The notes under the pieces are model-generated. The model searched no databases and was not told the origin of the DNA. It saw nothing but the letters and a program-made list of their open reading frames with translations. DNA of 64,000 nt from Stenotrophomonas sp. 24(2023) (GTDB lineage: Bacteria > Pseudomonadota > Gammaproteobacteria > Xanthomonadales > Xanthomonadaceae). Made by a program: the position numbers and the translations under genes. Below, in pieces: positions 8,601 through 18,826 of this stretch (within the stretch, counting starts at the first letter, position 1; each line of letters begins with the position of its first letter). Location: assembly GCF_030913365.1 (NCBI RefSeq), contig NZ_CP133160.1, positions 372,001-436,000 of the forward strand, read 5' to 3'.

Positions 8601-10136
8601 ATGCCCAGGCCCGGCGACATCTATACCGCGCGCAATCTGCGTTTCGATCGCTGCTTTGCATTCCAGTTCACCCACCATGACGACGACGACGGCCATGCCG
8701 TGCTGCTGCTGGACTGGTGGGCACAGACACCGCCCGATGCCGCCGCCCTGCCCGCGCTGAAGCCAGCCGTGCTGGATTTCATGGGCTGGAACAACCAGCG
8801 CGAACTGCACTGGGTCGGCCACGACCTGCCCCGCGACATCACCCACCTCGGCTGGCGCGAGCCGATGGCGCGCGGCGAGGTCTGCAGCCACGACAACTGG
8901 CCCGACGGCGCCTGCCTGCAGCAGCAACAGGCATGGAATGCCCTCGACCCGGCCATCACCCGCGCTTACAAGCAGGAAAACGCGCGCGACCGCTACGACG
9001 ACACGGTCATCCTCAAGGGCAAGGGTTTCTCGGTGGCGCGCGGCGCATCGTCGCTGCAGGGTACGGCCATGAACGCCGCCCCCGCGTTGACGCTGTTCGA
9101 TCAGATGCCGGTGCTCACCGAGGTGGACATCGACGTGCCGGTGCCCGGCCTGATGGACTGGCTGAAGACGCGCCCGCTGATCCACCAGCTGATCATCAGT
9201 GGCACGCAGGAGGCGGTGCTGGATGTGCGCGGCACCACGCTGTCGCGCCTGAGCGTGGACGTCACCGGCATGCGCGCGATCCACCTCAACAGCGGGCTGG
9301 ACACGCTCATCCTGCGTGGCACCGCGCATCCGGATCTGGTCATCCACGCTGCGCATGGCGGCCGCTGGCTCGATGTGTTCTGCACCGATCCGGGCCTGCA
9401 CTGGTCCGGCCTGCCCGACCTGCAGCAGATCACCCTGCACGGCATGCGGCAGCTGGACGCGGCGCGGATCGCCGAACGTCTGCCGGGGCTGCGCGCCCTG
9501 ACCGTACAAGGTGCGCCCTGCACGCTGGACAACCTGCCGCAGCTGGGCGAACTGGCGTCACTGGAGCACCTGGAACTGATCGATGTGTTCCCGCCGGACG
9601 ATGCACGTTTCCCGGCAGCCTCGCAGTGGCCGCAGCTGCTGAGCCTGTCGCTGGACAGTGTCCCCGCCACGTTGGCCACGCAGGTCCGGCAGGCATTCCA
9701 GGCACGGGTCGACGCCGGCCTGGCCCTGGCCGTGCGCCAGCCACGCAAGGCGGAATGGCGCGCGGCCAACCTGGACAATCCTTTCCGCGATTGGGAAGGC
9801 GCGGCACACATCACGCCCACGCAGGCCAGAAAGGCGGTGGCGCTGTACCGCAAGGCGCACACCGATGCACTGAAGGCCGTGGCCACGCTGGCGGGCAAGC
9901 CCGCCGCGCTGCACAAGGCACTGGCCGCGACCGGCGTGGCGTTCACCGAAGGCTTCAATGCGCTGGACCAGCGCTCCGGCTTCATCGACACCACGGCGTG
10001 CGAGGACATCTGCAGCGCCTGGACCCGCATTGTTGACGCGGCCGACAGCCGGCACCGCGACATGCGCGGCGCATCGCGCGCCACGCTGGACGTGGATGCG
10101 CTGGGCGCCCTCATCGATTCGGTGCGGCGCTTCTAG
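8601..10136 (+). CDS. Uncharacterised 511-residue protein with leucine-rich-repeat-like middle
   Basis: The product is not recognised. Residues 1-150 form an acidic, Trp-rich domain (FTHHDDDDGHAVLLLDWW, then GWNNQRELHWVGHDLP). Residues about 170-370 show irregular leucine-rich strands such as LHQL-I-SGT, LTEVDIDV and LEHLELIDV, like a degenerate LRR solenoid. The last 140 residues are helical and charged. No signal peptide or membrane segment is seen, so it is probably cytosolic. AAGGACG precedes the ATG by 8 bases. The gene stands alone after the M23 gene and is followed by a convergent gene. Confidence 0.75.
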   Translation: MPRPGDIYTARNLRFDRCFAFQFTHHDDDDGHAVLLLDWWAQTPPDAAALPALKPAVLDFMGWNNQRELHWVGHDLPRDITHLGWREPMARGEVCSHDNWPDGACLQQQQAWNALDPAITRAYKQENARDRYDDTVILKGKGFSVARGASSLQGTAMNAAPALTLFDQMPVLTEVDIDVPVPGLMDWLKTRPLIHQLIISGTQEAVLDVRGTTLSRLSVDVTGMRAIHLNSGLDTLILRGTAHPDLVIHAAHGGRWLDVFCTDPGLHWSGLPDLQQITLHGMRQLDAARIAERLPGLRALTVQGAPCTLDNLPQLGELASLEHLELIDVFPPDDARFPAASQWPQLLSLSLDSVPATLATQVRQAFQARVDAGLALAVRQPRKAEWRAANLDNPFRDWEGAAHITPTQARKAVALYRKAHTDALKAVATLAGKPAALHKALAATGVAFTEGFNALDQRSGFIDTTACEDICSAWTRIVDAADSRHRDMRGASRATLDVDALGALIDSVRRF

Positions 10137-10203
10137 CCCACTGCGGCGGGACAGACACCGGGGCAGCGCCGGGCCCGGCCCGGCGAGCGCAACGGCACCC
10201 CGA

Positions 10204-10923
10204 TCAGCCGCGCGCGGCCCACCACACGCGCAGCAGCGTGCGCACCGGCGTGGCTTCGATCGGCTTGCCCGCCGCCTGAGCCGCCAGGCGTGCGCGCGCC
10301 AGGGTCGACCAGATACGGCGCGGGCGCGGGCCCGGCACCCGCACCGCCCAGCCCTTCAACAGCTGCTGTGCCCAGCGCTGCGGCGCGGCACTGACATCGG
10401 TACCGGCCAGCAGTGCACGCGGAATACCGGCCACACCGGCGTCGTACAGGCGCTGGGCCAGGGTCTGCAGCAGCACCGCGCGCCCGGCCCCCTTGCGCAG
10501 CACGCCCTTGCCGGGCGCATCTTCGAACAGGACCGCTTCAACCGCCGCCACGGCCTCGGCGAAGCCCGCCAGGGCCCGCTCGGCAGCCGCGGCATCGACA
10601 GCCACACTGCGCGCCTCGACGATGTCCGGCAGCGCATCGGCCAGCTGCACCCACGGTGCGCGGGCCGGTTCCAGCACGCGCCCCAGCGGGTGGCGCGAAC
10701 GCTGCCCGGCCCAGCTGCGCAGCTCCTCGCCCCACCAGGCCAGCTTGGCATCGGCCGGCAGCGGGTCGCCGCTGGTGTTGAGCATGTCATCGAATTCCTG
10801 CAGCAAGGCGAACCAGGCCACGGTGCGCAGGCGCTGCGCTTCGGGCACGAAGGGTTCGGCCACCGACCATTCCGGCCAGCGGGTCCGCCACTTGTCGAGG
10901 AAACTGTCCAACGCACTGCTCAC
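10204..10923 (-). CDS. Squalene/phytoene synthase-family-like protein
   Basis: This 239-residue helical protein matches in outline the squalene/phytoene synthase superfamily branch that includes mitochondrial NDUFAF6. The pattern EFDDM then KLAWWGEELRSWA and RHPLGRVLE is typical of that branch. The classical DxxxD metal-binding pairs of true prenyl synthases are not evident, so catalysis is doubtful. The start is GTG at 10923 with AAGGA upstream. It lies 14 bases after the mupP/gph-like gene, and probably ends the leftward operon mtaD-ubiG-mupP. Confidence 0.65.
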   Translation of the reverse strand: MSSALDSFLDKWRTRWPEWSVAEPFVPEAQRLRTVAWFALLQEFDDMLNTSGDPLPADAKLAWWGEELRSWAGQRSRHPLGRVLEPARAPWVQLADALPDIVEARSVAVDAAAAERALAGFAEAVAAVEAVLFEDAPGKGVLRKGAGRAVLLQTLAQRLYDAGVAGIPRALLAGTDVSAAPQRWAQQLLKGWAVRVPGPRPRRIWSTLARARLAAQAAGKPIEATPVRTLLRVWWAARG

Positions 10924-10937
10924 TGCGGAATCCTTGC

Positions 10938-11615
10938 TTACGGCGAAATCGGCCAGGTGCTGGCCAGGTGCAACGGTTCGGGATTGTCGATCATCACGCT
11001 GGCCTGCCAGCTGCGCGGGTCGTCCTCTGCCAGGCGATAGCCCCACAGGGCGGCCACCGACAGCATGCCCGCCGCGCGCGCGGCCACGATGTCGCGCTCG
11101 TCGTCGCCGACATAGACACACTCGGCCGCGGCGATGCCGATGGCCTGCGCGGCATGCAGCAGCGGCAGCGGGTGCGGCTTGCGCTCGGCCAGCGTATCGC
11201 CGCCGACCAGCACCGCGCAGCGCTGCTGCCAGCCCTGCTGCGGCACGATCAGCCGCGCCAGGTATTCGGGCTTGTTGGTGACGATGCCCCACACGGTGCC
11301 GGCGGCATCCAGTGCGTCCAGCATGCCCGCCACGCCATCGAACAGCACCGCGTGCTGCCCGATCAGCGCTTCATAGCGCTGCAGGAATTCGGGAATCAGC
11401 GCATCACGGGCAGCGGCGTCGAGATCCGGGAACGCGGCCGACACCATTGCCCACGAGCCCTTGGACACCACCGGGCGCAGCACCGCCGGATCGATCGGCA
11501 CGCGGCCGCGGGCCGCCAGCATCGCATCGCAGGTGGCGACGAAATCCGGTGCGCTGTCCAGCAGCGTGCCGTCCAGGTCGAACAGCACGCCGCGCGGGAA
11601 GCGCGCAGCGGTCAT
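10938..11615 (-). CDS. mupP: HAD phosphatase, MupP/Gph type
   Basis: This is a 225-residue HAD hydrolase. Motif I is [13 protein letters not shown], motif II is VTNKP, and motifs III/IV are KPHPLP and YVGDDERDI. Two functions share this fold: phosphoglycolate phosphatase (Gph) and MurNAc-6-phosphate phosphatase (MupP) of peptidoglycan recycling. In Pseudomonas the homologue next to ubiG is MupP, and the same neighbour is present here, which favours MupP. The ATG overlaps the ubiG stop (ATGA), so the two are translationally coupled. Confidence 0.8.
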   Translation of the reverse strand: MTAARFPRGVLFDLDGTLLDSAPDFVATCDAMLAARGRVPIDPAVLRPVVSKGSWAMVSAAFPDLDAAARDALIPEFLQRYEALIGQHAVLFDGVAGMLDALDAAGTVWGIVTNKPEYLARLIVPQQGWQQRCAVLVGGDTLAERKPHPLPLLHAAQAIGIAAAECVYVGDDERDIVAARAAGMLSVAALWGYRLAEDDPRSWQASVMIDNPEPLHLASTWPISP

Positions 11616-12340
11616 GCCGGTGCCTGCGCGGCGACGGTGGCGTGGGCCAGGTAGTTGATGTCGGTACGGCTGCTCAGGCGCGCACGGTTGCGCCACGGCT
11701 CGTAGGCCATGCCGCTGACGTCGTGCAGCTGCACGTCGGCATCGCGCAGCCAGCGCGCCAGTTCGGCCGGCTTGATGAATTCCTGGTAGTGGTGGGTGCC
11801 CTTGGGCAGCAGCCGCGCCACGTACTCGGCACCGATGATCGCCACCGCGAAGGCCGCGGCCGTGCGGTTGATCGTGGACAGGAACAGGTGCCCGCCGGGC
11901 TTGAGCAGGCGTTTGCAGGCCGCGATGATCGCCGCCGGATCGGGCACGTGCTCCAGCATTTCCATGCAGGTGACCACATCGAAGCTGCCCGGCTGCTCGG
12001 CGGCCAGGTCCTCGGCCGCCTGCACGCGGTAGTCCACCTTCACGCCACTTTCCAGCGCGTGCAGCCGCGCCACCTTGACCAGTTCCGGAGCCAGGTCGAT
12101 GGCGGTCACCTCGGCACCGGCCTGGGCCAGCGCTTCGCTGAGCAGGCCGCCGCCGCAGCCGATGTCCAGCACGCGCGCACCGCGCAGCGGCACGCGGTCA
12201 GCCACGTACTGCAGGCGCACCGGGTTCAGGGCATGCAGCGGCTTCTGCGGGCCGTCAGCATCCCACCAGCGGTTGGCCAGCGCGGCGAATTTGTCCAGTT
12301 CGGCCTGGTCGAAATTGGAGGAAGCGTGGGGGGCAGTCAT
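11612..12340 (-). CDS. ubiG: Ubiquinone biosynthesis O-methyltransferase
   Basis: This 242-residue enzyme performs the two O-methylations of ubiquinone synthesis with SAM. The family opening ([21 protein letters not shown]) and SAM-binding loop [12 protein letters not shown] are clear, followed by MEMLEHVPD and LFLSTINRT. Length is standard. It overlaps the mupP start by 4 bases and follows mtaD by 26 bases, the same order as in Pseudomonas. Confidence 0.95.
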   Translation of the reverse strand: MTAPHASSNFDQAELDKFAALANRWWDADGPQKPLHALNPVRLQYVADRVPLRGARVLDIGCGGGLLSEALAQAGAEVTAIDLAPELVKVARLHALESGVKVDYRVQAAEDLAAEQPGSFDVVTCMEMLEHVPDPAAIIAACKRLLKPGGHLFLSTINRTAAAFAVAIIGAEYVARLLPKGTHHYQEFIKPAELARWLRDADVQLHDVSGMAYEPWRNRARLSSRTDINYLAHATVAAQAPA

Positions 12341-12366
12341 GTTGGGAGTCCTTGCAGCGCCGGGGT

Positions 12367-13710
12367 TCAGGCGCGGATGTGACGGATGCGCTCGCGCCAC
12401 TGGCGCGCATTGGCGACCATGCCCGGCAGGTCCATGCCCACCAGTTCACGCCGCACCAGCTTGGGCTGGCCGGCGATCCAGACATCGCTCACCTGCTGGC
12501 GGCCGGTGGCGTACACCAGCTGCGACAGCACGTTGTGCAGCGGCTGGGTTTCCAGCGCGGACAGGTCCACGCAGACCAGGTCGGCCTGCTTGCCGACCTC
12601 GATCGAGCCGATGCGCTCGCCGAAGCCCAGCGCGCGGGCACCGCCCAGCGTGGCCGCACGCAGCGTGGTGGCCGCATCCAGCGCGGTCGCGTCATCGGCC
12701 ACGGCCTTGGCCAGGATCGCCGCGGTGCGGTTCTCGCTGAACATGTCCAGGTCGTTGTTGCTGGCACAGCCGTCGGTGCCGATGGCCAGGTTCACACCGG
12801 CACGCTGCAGGGCGCACGCCGGGCAGAAGCCGGAGGCCAGCTTCAGGTTCGATTCCGGGCAGTGCACCACGCTGACGCCACGCTCGGCGCAGAGGTGGAT
12901 TTCGGCGTCGGTCAGCTGGGTCATGTGCACCGCGATCAGGCGGTCGTTGACCAGGCCCAGGCGATCCAGCCGCGCCAGCGGGCGCTGGCCGTGCAGCTTG
13001 ATCGAATCGCTGATTTCCTGCGCGGTCTCGTGGGTGTGCAGATGCACCTGCATGTCCAGCTGGTCGGACAGCATGCGCACGCGCTCGAAATTGGCGTCGT
13101 TGACCGTGTACGGCGCATGCGGCGCGAACGCGGTGCCGATCAGCGGGTCGGTGCGCCACTGGTCGTGCAGTTCACCGGCCTTGGCGAAGTACTCGTCGTC
13201 GGTCCTGGCCCAGGCGGTGGGGAAATCGATGATGACCGCGCCGACCAGCGCGCGGAAACCGTGCTTCTTGTAGACCGCGGCCTGCACGTCGCCGAAGAAG
13301 TAGTTCTCGTTGGCGCAGGTGGTGCCGCCGCGCAGCATCTCGGCGATGGCCAGGGTGGTGCCGTCGGCGACGAACTCGGGGCCGATCACCGCCGCTTCCA
13401 CCGGCCAGATGTGCTGCTGCAGCCACGTCATCAGCGGCAGGTCGTCGGCGACGCCGCGCAGCAGGGTCATCGGGTTGTGCGTGTGCGCATTGACCAGGCC
13501 CGGCATCAGCGCCGCTTCGGGACGGCTGACCACCTGGCTGGCGCGGAAACGCGCGCGGGCCTCGGCGCGCGGCAGGATGGCGACGATCTGGCTGCCACGC
13601 ACGGCAACGGCATGGTCTTCCAGCACCACCGCATGCGGCTCGATCGGAACGACATAACCGGCTTCGATGAGCAGGTCGCAGGCTTCGGGGAGGTGCGGGC
13701 TATCGCTCAT
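12367..13710 (-). CDS. mtaD: 5-methylthioadenosine/S-adenosylhomocysteine deaminase (TRZ/ATZ family)
   Basis: This 447-residue amidohydrolase probably deaminates methylthioadenosine or S-adenosylhomocysteine in nucleoside salvage. Metal and catalytic motifs are all present: NAHTHNPM (H-x-H), HLHTHE, the His of AVHMTQL, and [10 protein letters not shown]. Next to ubiG, removal of the SAM-cycle product SAH would make sense because UbiG generates it. The start is ATG 13710. The order mtaD-ubiG-mupP matches Pseudomonas aeruginosa, where this gene is a characterised MTA deaminase. Confidence 0.85.
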   Translation of the reverse strand: MSDSPHLPEACDLLIEAGYVVPIEPHAVVLEDHAVAVRGSQIVAILPRAEARARFRASQVVSRPEAALMPGLVNAHTHNPMTLLRGVADDLPLMTWLQQHIWPVEAAVIGPEFVADGTTLAIAEMLRGGTTCANENYFFGDVQAAVYKKHGFRALVGAVIIDFPTAWARTDDEYFAKAGELHDQWRTDPLIGTAFAPHAPYTVNDANFERVRMLSDQLDMQVHLHTHETAQEISDSIKLHGQRPLARLDRLGLVNDRLIAVHMTQLTDAEIHLCAERGVSVVHCPESNLKLASGFCPACALQRAGVNLAIGTDGCASNNDLDMFSENRTAAILAKAVADDATALDAATTLRAATLGGARALGFGERIGSIEVGKQADLVCVDLSALETQPLHNVLSQLVYATGRQQVSDVWIAGQPKLVRRELVGMDLPGMVANARQWRERIRHIRA

Positions 13711-13917
13711 GCGGGCTCACTGGCTGGAGGGGCGGCGAGATGCTTCTGGGGGACACGCCCCTGAGTGAGGGGCTGCCGCGAAGCGGCGGGGTCTGGAGAC
13801 TCGTGAAGCGGGGCCCATGATCTGCCGGAGCAGATCATGGGAGCGCCAGCGCGAATGCGATGGCGCGTACCCGGGCATGGCCCGGCGCTACCGCAAGGTC
13901 GGCCTGTGGCCGGAACC
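13711..13917. repeat. Intergenic stretch with a 12-bp perfect palindrome and a SMAG-type element
   Basis: Between mtaD and efp lies a perfect inverted repeat at 13814-13841 (CCCATGATCTGC, 4-base loop, then its complement) and a SMAG-like GGGCATGGCCCGGCGCTACC at about 13872-13891. No gene is seen. No T-run follows the palindrome. Confidence 0.6.
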
Positions 13918-14484
13918 TTACTTGACGCGTGCGGAGTATTCGCCCGAACGGGTGTCGACCTTGATGATTTCATCCTGGTTGACGAACAGCGGCACGCGGA
14001 CGACCGCGCCGGTTTCCAGGGTGGCCGGCTTGCCGCCGCCGCCGGAGGTGTCACCACGGACGCCCGGATCGGTTTCGGTGATCTTCAGTTCGACGAAGTT
14101 CGGCGGCTGCACGAAGATCGGCTCGCCGTTCCACAGGGTGACCACGCAGGACTCTTCACCCTTCAGCCACTTTTCCGCGCCGCCCATGCCGGCCTTGGTG
14201 GCCTGGACCTGCTCGAAGGATTCCGGGTCCATGAAGTGCCAGTACTCGCCGTCGCTGTACATGAAGTTCATGTCGGTATCGACGACGTCGGCCGCATCCA
14301 GCGAGTCGGTCGACTTCATGGTCACTTCCTGGGTACGGCCGTCCTTGATCAGGCGGTACTTCACGCGGGTGAAGGCCTGGCCCTTGCCCGGCTTGACGTA
14401 TTCGGTGTCGATGATGACGGCCGGTTGGTTGTTGACCAGGATCTTCATCCCGTTCTTGACGTCGTTCATGCCGTAGCTGGCCAT
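13918..14484 (-). CDS. efp: Translation elongation factor P
   Basis: This 188-residue factor rescues ribosomes stalled on polyproline. The modification loop reads PGKGQAF, so the lysine that receives beta-lysine in the EpmAB pathway is present rather than the arginine of the rhamnosylation type. That fits the epmB gene divergently encoded about 100 bases away. The start at 14484 has CAGGAG upstream at good spacing. All three EF-P domains are covered by the usual length. Confidence 0.97.
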   Translation of the reverse strand: MASYGMNDVKNGMKILVNNQPAVIIDTEYVKPGKGQAFTRVKYRLIKDGRTQEVTMKSTDSLDAADVVDTDMNFMYSDGEYWHFMDPESFEQVQATKAGMGGAEKWLKGEESCVVTLWNGEPIFVQPPNFVELKITETDPGVRGDTSGGGGKPATLETGAVVRVPLFVNQDEIIKVDTRSGEYSARVK

Positions 14485-14580
14485 GCGTAAACTCCTGAGT
14501 GGCAAAACCGCCGCGGGTGCGGCGAGCCGGTAGAATGGAAAGCCCACCGAAGGCCGGTGGGCGACTGTTTTTCTGCCCCC

Positions 14581-15621
14581 ATGATAACCGCAGGCCCCCT
14601 CTCCATGCAGCTTTCCGCCTTCCCACGGCCCCCGTCGCCAGGCGCCCCCATGCGCTGGCAACAGCTCTGGCGGCAGGCCATCCGCGATCCGCAGGTGCTG
14701 CTGGACCGGCTGGGCCTGGAGGCGGCCACGCTCGGGGTGTCGCAGGCAGCCCTGGCGCAGTTCGCGCTGCGCGTGCCGGAAGGTTTCGTGGCGCGGATGC
14801 GGGCGGGCGACCCGGCCGACCCGCTGCTGCGGCAGGTCCTGCCGATCAACGACGAGATGCAGGCCGTGCCCGGGTTCAGCTTCGATGCAGTCGGCGACGG
14901 CGCGGCGAAGAAGGCCACCGGGGTCATCCAGAAATACCGCGGGCGGGCGCTGCTGGTCGCCACCGGCAGCTGCGCGATCAACTGCCGCTACTGCTTCCGC
15001 CGCCATTTCGACTACGGCGCGGAAAATGCGGCCAAGGGCGGCTGGCAGGAGGCGGTGGCCGCCATCGCGGCGGATCCGGACATCGACGAGGTGATCCTGT
15101 CCGGCGGCGATCCGCTGTCACTGGCCACGCACAAGCTGGCCGAACTGACCGACGCGCTGCGCCGCATCCCGCACCTGCGCCGGCTGCGCCTCCATACCCG
15201 CCTGCCCATCGTCCTGCCCGAGCGCGTGGACGACGAACTGCTGGCCTGGCTGCACGGGCTGCCCTGGCCCCTGGCGATCGTGGTCCACGCCAACCATGCC
15301 AACGAGTTCGATACCGGCGTGGACGCGGCGATGGCGCGCCTGCGCGGCACCGGTGCGCAGCTGCTGAACCAGGCGGTGCTGCTGCGCGGCGTCAACGACA
15401 GCATCGAGGCGCTGCAGGCCCTGAGCGAGCGCAGTTTCGCCGCCGGCGTGCTGCCCTACTACCTGCACCAGCTGGACCGGGTGGAGGGCGTAGCCCACTT
15501 CGAAGTGGACGATGCCCGCGCCAAGGCCCTGATCGCTGGGCTGACCGCCCGCCTGTCCGGTTACCTGGTGCCCAAGCTGGTACGCGAGCTGCCCGGCGAC
15601 CCGAGCAAGCGTCCGGTGTAA
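14581..15621 (+). CDS. epmB: EF-P (R)-beta-lysylation protein, lysine 2,3-aminomutase-like radical SAM enzyme
   Basis: This 346-residue radical-SAM, PLP-dependent enzyme converts alpha-lysine to beta-lysine for attachment to EF-P. The iron-sulfur motif is [13 protein letters not shown] (C-x3-C-x2-C). The segment [10 protein letters not shown] and the C-terminal PYYLHQLD and GYLVPKL segments are those of the KamA family. ATG 14581 is chosen on the usual N-terminus; 14605 is an alternative, as no clear Shine-Dalgarno is seen. The lysine ligase epmA is not in this window. Confidence 0.93.
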   Translation: MITAGPLSMQLSAFPRPPSPGAPMRWQQLWRQAIRDPQVLLDRLGLEAATLGVSQAALAQFALRVPEGFVARMRAGDPADPLLRQVLPINDEMQAVPGFSFDAVGDGAAKKATGVIQKYRGRALLVATGSCAINCRYCFRRHFDYGAENAAKGGWQEAVAAIAADPDIDEVILSGGDPLSLATHKLAELTDALRRIPHLRRLRLHTRLPIVLPERVDDELLAWLHGLPWPLAIVVHANHANEFDTGVDAAMARLRGTGAQLLNQAVLLRGVNDSIEALQALSERSFAAGVLPYYLHQLDRVEGVAHFEVDDARAKALIAGLTARLSGYLVPKLVRELPGDPSKRPV

Positions 15622-15687
15622 CGGCGGGCCAGACGGCCATCCACGCAGGGCATGGAGCTAACCGGCGGGAGGGCATCACGTTGATTG

Positions 15688-15718
15688 CCGGTAGATCCAC
15701 GCCATGCGTGGATCAATG
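15688..15718. repeat. Single SMAG-type palindrome
   Basis: GTAGATCCACGCCATGCGTGG, then ATC, lies between the convergent epmB and GGDEF/EAL genes. The core is self-complementary around CATG, like the copies elsewhere in the window. Confidence 0.75.
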
Positions 15719-15724
15719 ACGGGG

Positions 15725-17851
15725 TCACGCGCCTGATTCGATCATCCGTACCACGTCGGTAGCGTTGACCGGATGGCTGAGCCAGTAGCCCTGGCCCAGG
15801 TCGCAGCCACGCTGGGCCAACAGCTCGAACTGCGCCTGCTGTTCGATGCCCTCGGCCACCACGGTGATGCCCAGCGCATGGGCCATCGCGATGATCGCCG
15901 TGGTCAGCGCCAGATCGTCCGGGTCGCGCTGCATGTCGGCCACGAAGCTCTTGTCGATCTTCACGCCGTCCACCGGCACCTGGCGCAGGTGGCTCAGCCC
16001 GGAGAAACCCGTGCCGAAGTCGTCCAGCCACACCTTCACCCCGGTGCGGTGCAGCTTGTCCAGCAGCTGCGCGGCGACCATCTCATCGCCGATCACCGCC
16101 GTTTCGGTCAGTTCCAGGTGCAGGCGCGAGGCCGGCAGGCCCGATTCGGCCAGGCACTGCGCCACCAGCGCCGGCAGCTCGCCACCGCGCAGCTGGCGCG
16201 GCGATACGTTGACCGATACGAACAGCTCATCGCCAGCCACGCCCCGGGGCCACTGCGCCGCTTCCATGCAGGCCGCGCGCAGCACCTTGGGGCCGATCAC
16301 TTCGATCAGCCCGCTCTGTTCGGCCACTTCGATGAACACCGACGGTGGAATCGTGCCCAGCGTGGGGTGCTGCCAGCGCAGCAGCACTTCCACCCCGACC
16401 AGGCGCCGGTCGCGGGTGCGGAAGATCGGCTGGAAGGCCAGCCGCAGCTCACCCCGCTCCCAGGCCCCGCGCAGTTCCTGTTCCATGTGCACGCGACGCT
16501 CCACCGCATGGTCCATGGCCTTGCTGTAGTAGCGGTAGCAGTTCTTGCCAGCCATCTTGGCCTGGTACATGGCGATGTCGCCGTTCTTCAGCAGCGTGGT
16601 GGCATCGGCGGCATCATCGGGGAACAGGGTCAGGCCGATGGACGACCCCAGGAACAGTTCCCGTCCCTGCACCACCAGCGGCTTGCCCAGCTCGCGCACC
16701 AGCACCTCGGCCAGCACCCGCGCCGTGGCGGCAACATCCCCATCCCCCACCAGGATCACGAATTCATCGCCACCGAAGCGGGCCAGCAACGCCTCGTCGC
16801 CCCCGGCCTCGGCCACCGCCGCGCTGATCCGCTGGGCGAACTGCAGCAGCGCCTCGTCACCGGCTTCATGGCCCAGGGTGTCGTTGACCCGCTTGAAGTC
16901 ATCGATATCGGCAAACAGCAGGCCCAGCCGGCGGTTGGCGGCACGGGCCGCCATCAGCCGGTGGTCCAGCGCCTCGCGGAAGGCCAGGCGGTTGGTCAGC
17001 CCGGTCAGCGCATCGGTATAGGCCATGCGCCGCACTTCACGGTCATGCCGGGCGATCGAATCGCGCATGCGGGCAAAGCCACGCACCAGTTCACCGACCT
17101 CATCGTCACGGCGGCTCTCGCGCAGCGGCGCGCTGTAGTCACCGGCTTCGATCTGCCGTGCCGCCACCGCCAGGTCGCGGATCGGCGCCACCAGCGTGCG
17201 TTGCACGTACAGGGTGACCACCACGCCGATGACCACCAGCAACCCCAGCATCAGCAGCAGCCAGCCCAGGTGCCGGCTGCCGACCTGCTGCAGGCGCGCA
17301 TCCAGCGTCTGGCTGGCGGCCTCCTCCATGGCCTGCACATCATCCAGCGCCATGCCCACGCGTACGCCGCCCACGCGCTGGTTGCCGATCATGATCGGCA
17401 TCGTGTTATCCAGCACCTTCGGCGATTGCTGCACCAGCAATGCACGCGCCGCCACCGCGTTGGCCGCCAGCGGGTCGCTCATCGGCTTGCCGAACCCGGC
17501 CACCACCAGCGAACCGTCATGCACCAGGCGGCCGCGGGCATCGAACACCAGCACATAGCGCACCACCTGCTGGCGGGCGGTGTTGCGCGCCAGCGCGCCC
17601 ACCTGTTCCAGGTCGTTGTAGTACAACGGGTTGGCCAGGGCATCGGACAGCTCGCGCGCCAGGGCTTCCCCCCGGCTGCGCACGCTGCGGTCGAACAGCT
17701 CGTGGATCACCCCGCCGCTGAGGCTGCGCACCTCCTGCTGCATCGCGGCCTGGCGGCCGAGCAGCACGGCCAGGATCGCCACCACCACGACCATGGCACC
17801 GCCCATGGCCAGCAGGAACCGTGCCTGCATACCTGCCCCGAGCCACTTCAT
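15725..17851 (-). CDS. Membrane sensor diguanylate cyclase/phosphodiesterase (GGDEF-EAL)
   Basis: This 708-residue inner-membrane protein is predicted to make or break cyclic di-GMP. Residues 11-32 and 195-216 are membrane helices framing a periplasmic sensor of about 160 residues. A HAMP linker follows (about 217-270). The GGDEF domain is intact (GGDEF at 360-364), with no RxxD inhibitory site just before it. The EAL domain reads EVL at 488-490 and keeps DDFGTGFSGLSHL and VKIDKSFV, so both activities are possible. Its ATG overlaps the stop of the upstream PhnD-like gene by 4 bases, so the binding protein probably feeds a signal to this sensor. Confidence 0.93.
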   Translation of the reverse strand: MKWLGAGMQARFLLAMGGAMVVVVAILAVLLGRQAAMQQEVRSLSGGVIHELFDRSVRSRGEALARELSDALANPLYYNDLEQVGALARNTARQQVVRYVLVFDARGRLVHDGSLVVAGFGKPMSDPLAANAVAARALLVQQSPKVLDNTMPIMIGNQRVGGVRVGMALDDVQAMEEAASQTLDARLQQVGSRHLGWLLLMLGLLVVIGVVVTLYVQRTLVAPIRDLAVAARQIEAGDYSAPLRESRRDDEVGELVRGFARMRDSIARHDREVRRMAYTDALTGLTNRLAFREALDHRLMAARAANRRLGLLFADIDDFKRVNDTLGHEAGDEALLQFAQRISAAVAEAGGDEALLARFGGDEFVILVGDGDVAATARVLAEVLVRELGKPLVVQGRELFLGSSIGLTLFPDDAADATTLLKNGDIAMYQAKMAGKNCYRYYSKAMDHAVERRVHMEQELRGAWERGELRLAFQPIFRTRDRRLVGVEVLLRWQHPTLGTIPPSVFIEVAEQSGLIEVIGPKVLRAACMEAAQWPRGVAGDELFVSVNVSPRQLRGGELPALVAQCLAESGLPASRLHLELTETAVIGDEMVAAQLLDKLHRTGVKVWLDDFGTGFSGLSHLRQVPVDGVKIDKSFVADMQRDPDDLALTTAIIAMAHALGITVVAEGIEQQAQFELLAQRGCDLGQGYWLSHPVNATDVVRMIESGA

Positions 17852-18780
17852 TCCACTTCCATCCGCACGCGCGTGAGTCCTAGTTTGAGTTCCTCCAGCC
17901 GCTGGCGTGCCTGGGCATCGACGCGGTGGAAGCCGGAAGTACCAAAAAACCGCTGCAACGGCACCTGTGCCTGCGGGTCGCTGGCCGCCTGCAGCAGCAC
18001 GTCCTGCAGGCGGTCGCGAACCCTGGCATCCAGGTCGGCGCGTACCACTTCCACCGCCCGCGGATAGGGCGCCGTGCGTGCCAGCACGCGCAGGTCCTGC
18101 TTGAACGCCGCCGGCACCCGCCGCTCGTCGTCCCAGTCCACGCTGCTGACCGCCCCGGCATCGACCAGCCCCTTCTGCACGAAGGTGGCGATGTTCAATT
18201 CGCTGCGGGCGAACACATAGCCCACCGCCGTGCTGCCGGGCTCATCATTGGCATCAAGCAGGATCTGCGGTTGCAGGCCATGGTCAAGCAGGGTCATGGC
18301 GGGCACCAGGTAGGCACTGGTGGAAGCAGGATTCTGCAGGGCCAGGCGGCGCCCCCGCAGGTCTTCCAGGCGCTGGACCGGGCTGTCCCGCCGCACGAAG
18401 AACACCGTGTGGTACTCACGCACCCCGCTGCGCTCGGTCAGCAGCAGGGGGCGGGCGCCGCTGCGCTGGCCCAGCGAGACGGCCGCACCGGCCGTTTCCG
18501 TGACCCAGTCCACCCGGCCCCGGCGCAGGTAGCTGGCCATCTGCTGCGGGTCACGCGCCATCAGGATGCGCCCCTCGCGGATGCCAACGTCATGCATGCG
18601 GGCGACCACATAGTCCAGCAACGGCTGCAGCTGCGCGTAGTGCGCCTGCGGGTCGTCGCTGATGCGGCCCAGCACCAGGACACGGTTGGGTTGCGCCCAC
18701 GCCGTTGCCACCGACAGCACCATGGCAAGGCCGAGCAGTCCCCACTGCAGTGCCCTTCGCAGCCCCGTCACCACCATCAT
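17848..18780 (-). CDS. Periplasmic phosphate/phosphonate-type substrate-binding protein (PhnD-like)
   Basis: This is a 310-residue exported protein with a signal peptide (about 1-29, ending ATAWAQ). The PhnD-like fold is suggested by LVLGRISDDPQAHYAQLQPLLDYV at the start, then VFFVRRDSPV-RLEDLRGRRLALQNPASTSAYLVP. No ABC permease or ATPase is adjacent. Instead it overlaps a GGDEF/EAL gene by 4 bases. This suggests a sensing rather than transport role (inference). AGGGGGA precedes ATG 18780. Ligand unknown. Confidence 0.82.
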   Translation of the reverse strand: MMVVTGLRRALQWGLLGLAMVLSVATAWAQPNRVLVLGRISDDPQAHYAQLQPLLDYVVARMHDVGIREGRILMARDPQQMASYLRRGRVDWVTETAGAAVSLGQRSGARPLLLTERSGVREYHTVFFVRRDSPVQRLEDLRGRRLALQNPASTSAYLVPAMTLLDHGLQPQILLDANDEPGSTAVGYVFARSELNIATFVQKGLVDAGAVSSVDWDDERRVPAAFKQDLRVLARTAPYPRAVEVVRADLDARVRDRLQDVLLQAASDPQAQVPLQRFFGTSGFHRVDAQARQRLEELKLGLTRVRMEVE

Positions 18781-18826
18781 TCCCCCTGGGTATCGCGACA
18801 GACTACCCGAAAAAATGAGACGTACG

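Noticed and set aside
15773..18067. A 764-codon open frame on the plus strand opposite the GGDEF/EAL and PhnD-like genes
   Set aside because: It is His/Gln/Arg-rich, has no ribosome binding site or family pattern, and mirrors two well-supported genes. Long antisense frames are common at this GC content.
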